A stretch of 64,000 nucleotides of DNA, taken from the NCBI RefSeq assembly GCF_022539255.1, contig NZ_JAKZBV010000001.1:2232001-2296000 (forward strand), read 5' to 3'. The stretch comes from Sinomonas terrae (GTDB taxonomy: Bacteria; Actinomycetota; Actinomycetes; Actinomycetales; Micrococcaceae). The number at the start of each line of letters is the position of its first letter. Position 1 is the first letter of the stretch. The position numbers and the translations under genes were made by a program. The notes under the pieces were generated by a model that saw only the letters and a list, made by a program, of their open reading frames with translations, did not search any database and was not told the DNA's origin. Shown piece by piece: positions 57,565-64,000 of the stretch.

Positions 57565-58415
57565 TAGGCGAGGCGCGTGATCTCGACCCCCACGTCCAAG
57601 TGGGAGCCGCCGCCACCCGAGAGGATGCCCTTGAGCGGCGGCACATCGCGGTAGTCGCGGCCGCGTGCAACAGTCACATGAAAGTCGCCGGCTGGCTTGT
57701 GGTTGGTCGGATCCCAGCTGCGCCAATCGCCGTCCCACCACTCGAGCCACGCATGCGACTGGCCGGCGACGACCTCCCCCACGTCCGCCGTCGCCCGTGG
57801 ATGCAGATAGCCGGAGATGTAGCGGGCCGGAATGCCCAAGCTGCGCAGGGAGCCGATGGCGAGATGAGCGAGATCCTGACAGACGCCCTCCCGCTGGTTC
57901 CAAGCCTGCTCGGCATCGGTGGTCACGCCGGTAGAACCCGGCCTGTAGCGCATCTCGCCGCGCAGCCAGTCGAACACGGCGTGGGCGGCGGCGTTCGGGT
58001 CCAACCCTTCGGCGACCTCGGGAACGCGAGCAAGCACCTCGGTGCCTGGGTCCGATAGGCGCGACTGCGGGAGCCAGTCGCTGAACTGGTCCTGGATTTC
58101 ATCGCGCCGGAGCCGTTCCCAAGGGACAATCGATCCCTCCGCAGGCACCCTCTCGACGCGATGCACTTCGACCGTCGTCGTCGAGGTTACCTCGAGGTAT
58201 TCGTGCGGCAACTGCATGTCGAACGCCGTGACCCGCGTTCCCCAGTAGTCGCGGTACGTGCTCACCGCTGCCTGGGACGGCAGGACACGGACCTGCGATT
58301 CGAGCACGACCTGCTGAGGTTCCGTGAGCGGCGTCATGCGCGCCTCGTTATAGCTCAGCGTGACCCGCTGGTTGTAGCGATAGGCCGTGCTGTGGACGAT
58401 CCTCAGCCTGGTCAT
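57564..58415 (-). CDS. Transglutaminase-like protein of the ATP-grasp/alpha-E cluster
   Basis: The 283-aa protein has an N-terminal beta domain (STAYRYNQRVTLSYNEARM) and a papain-like transglutaminase core. The catalytic Cys is in NQREGVCQDLAHLAI, the His in GQSHAWLEWWDGDWRSW and the Asp in DPTNHKP. Members are thought to be peptidases or amide-forming enzymes. It is the last gene of a three-gene operon with alpha-E and ATP-grasp genes. The start overlaps the alpha-E stop by 4 bp. Confidence 0.92.
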   Translation of the reverse strand: MTRLRIVHSTAYRYNQRVTLSYNEARMTPLTEPQQVVLESQVRVLPSQAAVSTYRDYWGTRVTAFDMQLPHEYLEVTSTTTVEVHRVERVPAEGSIVPWERLRRDEIQDQFSDWLPQSRLSDPGTEVLARVPEVAEGLDPNAAAHAVFDWLRGEMRYRPGSTGVTTDAEQAWNQREGVCQDLAHLAIGSLRSLGIPARYISGYLHPRATADVGEVVAGQSHAWLEWWDGDWRSWDPTNHKPAGDFHVTVARGRDYRDVPPLKGILSGGGGSHLDVGVEITRLA

Positions 58416-59338
58416 GAAACCTCTCCCACCCAGGCCAGCTCGTCAGCCCGATTGAAGTACTTGCGTGAGATCGCATCCGACGCCTGCGCCACGGCACGCT
58501 GGACACGCTCCATGTGCTCCGGCAACTCGACCATGAGGTCGTCCGTGCGATGGAACTCAAGGAACGTCCTGGCCTGCCCCACGATCCGCCGCGCGTCGTT
58601 GATGTGCCCGAGGCGGGTGTCGGACGGATCGAGCTTGGCGAGGGCTTCGTCGGCGTCACGCAACGCATAGACGATCGAGCGCGGGAACAGCCGATCCATC
58701 AAGAGGAACTCCGCCGCATGCCGGTCATCGAACGCCGCGCGTCTCGTTCGGAGGAACGACTCGTAAGCACCCGCACACCGCAGCATATTGACCCACGACA
58801 TCCCCGCGGTGTGGACCTCCCGCGTCGAGAGCATCCGCGCCGTCATGTCGGCCCGTTCGAGGGACCGGCCTAGCACCAGGAAGAGCCAGCTTTCGTCGTG
58901 GCTCATCGTCGTGTCGGTCAGGCCGCCGACCATTGCGGTCCGTTCGAGCACCCAGTGGCAGAAACGGTAGGTCCCGACCACGTCCTTGCGATGCTGGCTC
59001 AGGCCGTAATAGGTCGTGTTGAGGCATTCCCACAGGCTCGAAGAAACCGTCTCGCGGGCCCGACGTGCGTTTTCGCGGGCAGCGCCGAGGGAGCCTGCGA
59101 TCGACGTCGCGTGGGTGCGGTCATAGGCGATGGCATGGAGAAGTTCGGGGAGCCCAAAATCGTCGTGGTCGGGGCGGGAGCCCATGACGCCGAGCAGTTC
59201 CTGGGCCACGCTGCGCTGGTCCTCGGGAGGTAGGTGGTTGAGCCGCTCGAGGTGGACGTCGAGAATGCGTGCCGTACCGTCGGCGCGCTCGACGTAGCGC
59301 CCGATCCAGAACAGGGATTCAGCAATGCGGCTGAGCAT
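58412..59338 (-). CDS. Alpha-E domain protein
   Basis: The 308-aa helical protein begins MLSRIAESLFWIGRYVERAD, the signature of the alpha-E (DUF403) family, and has RRARETVSSSLWECLNTTYY in the middle. It is always encoded with the circularly permuted ATP-grasp enzyme, but no activity has been shown. It lies 27 bp behind the ATP-grasp gene in the same operon. Confidence 0.93.
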   Translation of the reverse strand: MLSRIAESLFWIGRYVERADGTARILDVHLERLNHLPPEDQRSVAQELLGVMGSRPDHDDFGLPELLHAIAYDRTHATSIAGSLGAARENARRARETVSSSLWECLNTTYYGLSQHRKDVVGTYRFCHWVLERTAMVGGLTDTTMSHDESWLFLVLGRSLERADMTARMLSTREVHTAGMSWVNMLRCAGAYESFLRTRRAAFDDRHAAEFLLMDRLFPRSIVYALRDADEALAKLDPSDTRLGHINDARRIVGQARTFLEFHRTDDLMVELPEHMERVQRAVAQASDAISRKYFNRADELAWVGEVS

Positions 59339-59365
59339 GGAAACCTCCTCGGGGGTGGGGTGCGA

Positions 59366-60922
59366 TCACTGCTGCTGTTCCGCCTGCCGGTCCCGCCAGC
59401 TGCTCTCAACCGGCCAGACGCTCGTGCGCTCCCGGATGCTGATCGAGTGGCGCGGTTCAGCCTCGATCGGCACGTTCCGCGATTGGGCGAGCACCCACGT
59501 GTCCTTGGACCCGCCGCCCTGACTCGAGTTGACGATGAGGCTGCCCTCCTTGAGCGCGACGCGGGTGAGGCCGCCGGGGAGAACCCACACGTCGTCGCCG
59601 TCATTCACTGCGAAGGGACGCAGGTCGACGTGGCGCGGCCCGAACTTGTCGCCGCTCAGGGTCGGCACCGTACTGAGTTGAAGCACCGGCTGCGCGATCC
59701 AGCCGCGGGGGTCTTCGATGAGTCGGCGGCGGAGCGTCTCGAGCTCCTCACCGCTCGCATCCGGGCCGATGACGAGGCCTTTCCCACCGGACCCGTCGAC
59801 CGGCTTCACGACAAGTTCGTCGAGCCGGTCGAGGACCTCCTCGCGCGCCTCGTGCTCCTCGAGCCGAAAGGTGTCGACATTCGCGATCATCGGCTCCTCT
59901 CCGAGGTAGTACCGGATGAGATCGGGAACGTAGGAGTACACGAGCTTGTCGTCCGCCACGCCGTTGCCGACGGCGTTCGCTATGGTTACGCCGCCGGCTC
60001 GAGCCGCGTTGACGAGGCCCGGGCAGCCGAGCATCGAGTCGGAGCGGAATTGGAGCGGATCGAGGAAATCATCGTCGATCCGCTTGTAGATGACGTCGAC
60101 GCGCTGCTCGCCCGCCGTCGTCCGCATGTACACGCGGTTCCCCCGGCAGATGAGGTCGCGTCCTTCGACGAGTTCGACGCCCATGAGTCCGGCCAGCAGC
60201 GTGTGCTCGAAGTAGGCCGAGTTGAACACGCCGGGCGTCAGCACGACGACGGTCGGCTCGTCGACGCCCGCGGGCGCGGTCCGGCGCAGCGCCGAGAGGA
60301 GGCGCCGGGGGTACTCCTCGACCGGCCGGATGCGCTGCTGGCTGAACGCCTCGGGAAGGCCCTTCGCCATGGCTCGTCGGTTCTCGAGCACATAGCTCAC
60401 CCCCGACGGCACGCGGACGTTGTCCTCGAGAACCCGGAATGTGCCAGCGCCGTCGCGCACTACGTCGATGCCCGAGATGTGCACCCGCACGCCGCCCGCC
60501 GGCTCGAAACCGTGGACCTGACGATGGAAGTGCTTGCTGGAGGTGATGATGCGCCGCGGCACCACGCCGTCCGATGCCACAGACATCTTGCCGTAGACGT
60601 CGTTGAGGAACGCCTCAAGCGCCCGCACTCGCTGGGCCACCCCGCGTTCGAGGACGTTCCATTCGCCTGCCGAGATCACCCGCGGCACGATGTCAAGCGG
60701 GAAAGGCCGCTCCTCCCCCGCGTAATCGAACGTGACGCCCCGGTCCAGGAACGTTCGAGCCATCGAATCGGCACGGGAACTGACGTCTGCGAGATCGAGG
60801 CTAGCGAGCGCTCCCTCAAGCTGGCGGTACGTGGGGCGTGCCACCTGATCGGGGTCGAACATCTCGTCGTATGCGCCCGTCCGGGCGGCAGCGACAGCGT
60901 AGTCCTCGAAGAGATCAGACAT
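59366..60922 (-). CDS. Circularly permuted type 2 ATP-grasp protein
   Basis: The 518-aa protein (DUF404/DUF407) contains FHRQVHGFEPAGGVRVHISG, EDNVRVPSGVSYVLENR, ELVVKPVDGSGGKGLVIGP (the ATP-grasp lysine segment) and RHVDLRPFAVNDGDDVWVLP. It probably makes peptide bonds between amino acids or to a tag. The ATG at 60922 gives the family start MSDLFEDY. The next gene upstream, pepN, is divergent. Confidence 0.92.
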   Translation of the reverse strand: MSDLFEDYAVAAARTGAYDEMFDPDQVARPTYRQLEGALASLDLADVSSRADSMARTFLDRGVTFDYAGEERPFPLDIVPRVISAGEWNVLERGVAQRVRALEAFLNDVYGKMSVASDGVVPRRIITSSKHFHRQVHGFEPAGGVRVHISGIDVVRDGAGTFRVLEDNVRVPSGVSYVLENRRAMAKGLPEAFSQQRIRPVEEYPRRLLSALRRTAPAGVDEPTVVVLTPGVFNSAYFEHTLLAGLMGVELVEGRDLICRGNRVYMRTTAGEQRVDVIYKRIDDDFLDPLQFRSDSMLGCPGLVNAARAGGVTIANAVGNGVADDKLVYSYVPDLIRYYLGEEPMIANVDTFRLEEHEAREEVLDRLDELVVKPVDGSGGKGLVIGPDASGEELETLRRRLIEDPRGWIAQPVLQLSTVPTLSGDKFGPRHVDLRPFAVNDGDDVWVLPGGLTRVALKEGSLIVNSSQGGGSKDTWVLAQSRNVPIEAEPRHSISIRERTSVWPVESSWRDRQAEQQQ

Positions 60923-61021
60923 AGGGGACAGCTTTTCACCAATTGGCGGCCCATGCATATTCGGCTTGTCTCCGCCTTCCCGCACCCTTGGCTTGTCGGA
61001 GGGGCGTGGTTGAATGGCCGC

Positions 61022-63652
61022 GTGTCGAACGAGAACCTGAGTCGTGACGAGGCAGCCGAGCGTGCTCGGCTGCTCAACGTTGAGTCGTACCACGTGACCC
61101 TTGATCTCCGCGCTGCCGAGGATCCGGGCAGCGCGACGTTCGAAACCACCAGTGTGATTGACTTCAGCGCTGTCCCCGGATCATCCACGTTCGCCGACTT
61201 CGTGGGCGAGAGGGTCTCGACCGTCGTCCTCAATGGTCGGCTGCTTGAGGAGTCGGACGTATACGACGGAGCGCGGATCCGGCTGGATGGACTCGAGGAC
61301 CGAAATCGTCTCGAGGTGACGGCACACGCCCGGTACAGCCGGAGCGGCGAAGGGCTGCACCGCTTCGTCGACCCCGCTGACGGACTGACTTATCTCTACA
61401 CCCAGTGTGAACCCGCCGACGCTCGGCGCTACTTCGCGAACTTCGAGCAGCCGGACCTCAAAGCGTCGATCGCCTTCACGATCCTGGCCCCGGCGCAGTG
61501 GGTTGTCACTGCCAACGGTCCTGCTGTCACGCAAGCGAAGCTGCACGCCGAAGGTGAGGATCCCGCCGTCGGCCGCTGGGATTTCGCACCGACCCCGCCG
61601 ATTTCCACCTATGTAGCCGCCGTCGTCGCCGGCCCCTATCATCGGGCCCAAGACGTGTGGGTTGGTAGCGCGGACGACGGCGCCCCGCTCACCGTGCCGC
61701 TCGCCGCCTACTGCCGCGCTTCGCTCGCCGAGCATTTCGACGCCGAGCGCATCTTTGGGCTCACGAAGCGCGGTCTCGACTTCTACCACTCGGTTTTCTC
61801 TCCGGCCTATCCCTGGGGCAAGTACGAGCAGGCGTTCGTACCGGAGTACAACCTCGGCGCGATGGAGAACCCTGGGATCGTGACCTTCACCGAGCAGTAT
61901 GTCTTTGCGTCGCGAGCGGCTGACTCGCAATACGAGGGCCGGGCCAACACGCTCCTTCACGAGATGGCCCACATGTGGTTCGGTGACCTCGTCACGATGC
62001 GGTGGTGGGACGACCTGTGGCTCAAGGAGTCTTTCGCCGAATTCATGGGGACTCTCGCCGTGGAAAGGGCGACAGATTGGGATACCTCGTGGGTGAATTT
62101 CGCGAATCGTCGCAAGGCGTGGGCCTATGTGCAGGACCAGCTCCCGACGACCCACCCAATCGTGGCTGACGTTCCGGATCTCGAAGCTGCGGAGCAGAAC
62201 TTCGACGGCATCACCTACGCGAAGGGGGCTTCAGTCCTCAAGCAGCTCGTCGCCTACGTCGGCGAGGAAGCGTTCTTCGTCGCGGCCCGAGAGTACTTCG
62301 GGAAGCACGCCTACGGGAACACCACGCTCACGGACCTCCTCGACGCGTTGGGCCGCGCGTCCGGCAAACCGATGGAAGCATGGGCGGCTGCTTGGCTCCA
62401 GACGGCGGGGCTACCGCTGCTCGCGCCCGAGGTTGAGTACGACGGCGCCCGCCTCGCCCGGGTGGCGGTGCGGCAGACGGCAGTCGACCCTGCGACCGGC
62501 ACATCCGTGCCGCGCCCGCACCGGCTCCGCGTCGGTCTCTACTCGCGGAACTCTGACGGCAAGATCGTCCGCACGCACTCGGTCGACGTCGAGGTCGCTG
62601 CCGGCCAGGCGGGCGAGCTTACGGAAGTCCCCGACCTCTCCGGGCTCACCTTTCCTGACCTGATCCTGGTCAATGACGAGGACCTCACGTACGCCAAGGT
62701 CCGTCTCGATCCGGAGTCAGAGCAGACTGTCCGCAATTCCCTTGGAGACATCGCGGACCCGCTCGCACGCGCCTTGTGCTGGACGGCCCTGTGGCATGAG
62801 GTGCGCGACGGTGAATCGCCAGCTCGCCACTACGTCCGCTCAGTTGCACGATTCGGGCCGTCCGAGTCGACCATCGGAGTCCTCCTCACAGTGCTCGACA
62901 ATGCCCGGACCGCAATCGAACGCTATGCATCCTTGGCGGAGCGGGAGGCACTGCGGGGAGAGTACCTCGCTGCCGTTGGCGAGCATCTCAAACGGGCCGC
63001 TCCGGGATCCGACGAGCAGCTTGCGTGGGCCCGTGCCCTCGCGCGCGGCAGCCGGTACGGGGGTGGGGAGCTCGAGCTCGTGCGTTCCCTCCTCGAGGAC
63101 GACGGCGGCATTCCAGGCATTGCGGCCGACGCTGACCTGCGCTGGTCTCTGTGGCAGGCCATGGCCGCTCAGGGCGCGGCCGACGAGTCGGATCTGGAAG
63201 CCGAACTCGCGCGGGACGCGACGGCTCGCGGACGAGTGGGCTATTGCCTCGCCCTCGCTGCGCGCCCCACACCAGAGGCCAAGGCGGAAGCGTGGAGAGC
63301 CGTCGTTGAGCGCGACGACCTCTCCAATGAGCTCCTCAAAGCGACGATCGAGGGCTTCGGGCTCGGTCCGAAGGAGCTGAGGCGGCGGTACCTCGACGCC
63401 TACTTCTCCTCTCTGGAGGAGGTATGGGCCGAGAAGTCCAATGAACTAGCCAGCAGGATTGTGACAGGCTTCTTCCCGGACAGCGACCTCGGGCCGGACG
63501 GCAGCCCGGGTGACGACGGCGTGCTGAAGCTCGCCGATTCATGGCTCGCCCAACATGTCGATGCTCCGCAGGCGCTGCGGCGCATCCTCGTCGAACAACG
63601 CGACCACCTGCGCCGTGCCCTTGTGGCCCAGTCCCGCTCCCAGAGGACGTGA
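61022..63652 (+). CDS. pepN: Aminopeptidase N (M1 family)
   Basis: The 876-aa zinc aminopeptidase has the exopeptidase motif LGAMENPG, the zinc site HEMAHMWFGDLVTMRWWDDL with the third ligand Glu in LKESFAEF, and the actinobacterial C-terminal ERAP-like helical domain. The start is GTG 61022 (VSNENLSRDEAAERARLL). An open frame continues far upstream only because it is antisense to the ATP-grasp and alpha-E genes. Confidence 0.93.
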   Translation: MSNENLSRDEAAERARLLNVESYHVTLDLRAAEDPGSATFETTSVIDFSAVPGSSTFADFVGERVSTVVLNGRLLEESDVYDGARIRLDGLEDRNRLEVTAHARYSRSGEGLHRFVDPADGLTYLYTQCEPADARRYFANFEQPDLKASIAFTILAPAQWVVTANGPAVTQAKLHAEGEDPAVGRWDFAPTPPISTYVAAVVAGPYHRAQDVWVGSADDGAPLTVPLAAYCRASLAEHFDAERIFGLTKRGLDFYHSVFSPAYPWGKYEQAFVPEYNLGAMENPGIVTFTEQYVFASRAADSQYEGRANTLLHEMAHMWFGDLVTMRWWDDLWLKESFAEFMGTLAVERATDWDTSWVNFANRRKAWAYVQDQLPTTHPIVADVPDLEAAEQNFDGITYAKGASVLKQLVAYVGEEAFFVAAREYFGKHAYGNTTLTDLLDALGRASGKPMEAWAAAWLQTAGLPLLAPEVEYDGARLARVAVRQTAVDPATGTSVPRPHRLRVGLYSRNSDGKIVRTHSVDVEVAAGQAGELTEVPDLSGLTFPDLILVNDEDLTYAKVRLDPESEQTVRNSLGDIADPLARALCWTALWHEVRDGESPARHYVRSVARFGPSESTIGVLLTVLDNARTAIERYASLAEREALRGEYLAAVGEHLKRAAPGSDEQLAWARALARGSRYGGGELELVRSLLEDDGGIPGIAADADLRWSLWQAMAAQGAADESDLEAELARDATARGRVGYCLALAARPTPEAKAEAWRAVVERDDLSNELLKATIEGFGLGPKELRRRYLDAYFSSLEEVWAEKSNELASRIVTGFFPDSDLGPDGSPGDDGVLKLADSWLAQHVDAPQALRRILVEQRDHLRRALVAQSRSQRT

Positions 63653-63677
63653 AGCGGCTCCCGCGAACGGTATGCTC

Positions 63678-64000
63678 CTAGGGCACTCGGTAAAGCCACG
63701 CCTCTGTGCCGAACTTGGACGCGGCGAGGCGTCGGGCAGCCTCTCGCGAATCGGGCGAAAGCTCAGTGCGCAGGGCCCCATAGCGCTGCTCGAAAGTTCT
63801 GATCATGGCTTCGAGAAGGTCCTTGCGATCCAATCCGGTCTGACGCTTGAGCGGATCAACTCGCTTCTTGGCGCTCGCGATTCCCTTGTCCGAGATCTTC
63901 TCGCGGCCTATACGCAGGACCTCGGTCATCTTGGCGGCGTCGATGTCATAGCTCATGGTCACGTGGTGGAGCATCGCGGCATTGCCGAACCTCTTCTGGG
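63678..64000 (-). CDS. Lipoate-protein ligase A-like protein, C-terminal fragment
   Basis: The frame is open to the right edge and ends WLYRVP at the stop. It reads RFGNAAMLHHVTMSYDIDAA, KMTEVLRIGREKISDKGIAS and AKKRVDPLKRQTGLDRKDLL, the middle-to-C-terminal pattern of LplA/biotin-lipoate ligase proteins, including the lysine in SDKGIASAKKRV. The N-terminus and catalytic loop lie outside the window. It is convergent with pepN. Confidence 0.75.
   Translation of the reverse strand, partial: QKRFGNAAMLHHVTMSYDIDAAKMTEVLRIGREKISDKGIASAKKRVDPLKRQTGLDRKDLLEAMIRTFEQRYGALRTELSPDSREAARRLAASKFGTEAWLYRVP

Noticed and set aside
59234..61021. Open plus-strand frame upstream of pepN that would extend it by almost 600 codons
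   Set aside because: It lies antisense to the ATP-grasp and alpha-E genes, whose minus-strand products have clear family motifs. pepN homology starts at the GTG 61022.

Overview
The window comes from the chromosome of a high-GC actinobacterium, most likely a member of the Micrococcaceae (Arthrobacter/Sinomonas type). It carries Pup-proteasome genes (dop, arc), the mycothiol ligase mshC, an actinobacterial TrmI methyltransferase, a glgA/glgC pair and many GTG starts with purine-rich ribosome binding sites.

Layout. (1) 1-10.7 kb is ordinary core genome: dop (partial), arc, trmI, an M50 site-2 protease, a HAD phosphatase, a PAC2 protein, mshC, two small conserved proteins, an acyl-CoA dehydrogenase and an M20 peptidase, ending at a tRNA-Leu(GAG). 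(2) 10.707-44.564 kb is an integrated mobilizable element. It lies between a 22-bp direct repeat that forms the 3' end of that tRNA (attL) and a detached copy (attR). A second, identical, complete tRNA-Leu follows at 44.728 kb, so the ancestor probably had two tandem tRNA-Leu genes and the element entered the first one. The backbone is a tyrosine integrase, an XRE regulator, an excisionase-like HTH protein and a MobF relaxase/helicase. No type IV secretion genes are present, so this looks like an IME and not a self-transmissible ICE. (3) 44.8-64 kb is core genome again: a MaoC/FabG/thiolase operon divergent from a TetR regulator plus acyl-CoA dehydrogenase, Hsp20, divergent glgA and glgC, an SDR, a DUF559-type protein, the transglutaminase/alpha-E/ATP-grasp triad, pepN and the C-terminus of a lipoate-ligase-like protein.

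IME cargo. One block (19.6-25.7 kb) is a metal-response region: a 55-aa Cys-rich protein, two MerR regulators, MerA, an AhpD-like protein, a HAD dehalogenase-like protein and a permease fused to three YHS domains. A second block (25.7-33.1 kb, minus strand) is a tightly overlapping operon. It encodes a membrane protein, a Crp-family regulator, a DUF427 protein, a MerT-like membrane protein, a radical SAM enzyme resembling the MJ0619/tetraether-synthase family, an ArsM-like methyltransferase and an OpuAC-type lipoprotein, followed by a small membrane protein and a cytochrome P450. A third block (35.9-40.3 kb) has a methyltransferase, two more DUF427 proteins, a flavin disulfide reductase and an extra Lgt. 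An IS3 element splits another flavin reductase and an intact IS21 element lies near the right end.

The best candidate for an undescribed system is the second block together with its apparent regulon. Two promoters on the element, at 22.4 and 33.1 kb, carry TGTG-N8-CACA palindromes centred about 41.5-42.5 bp upstream of the predicted transcription start. Degenerate versions lie at 36.6 and 44.3 kb. The Crp-type regulator in the operon has a CRP-like recognition helix that fits these sites. The biochemical product or substrate cannot be read from the sequence.
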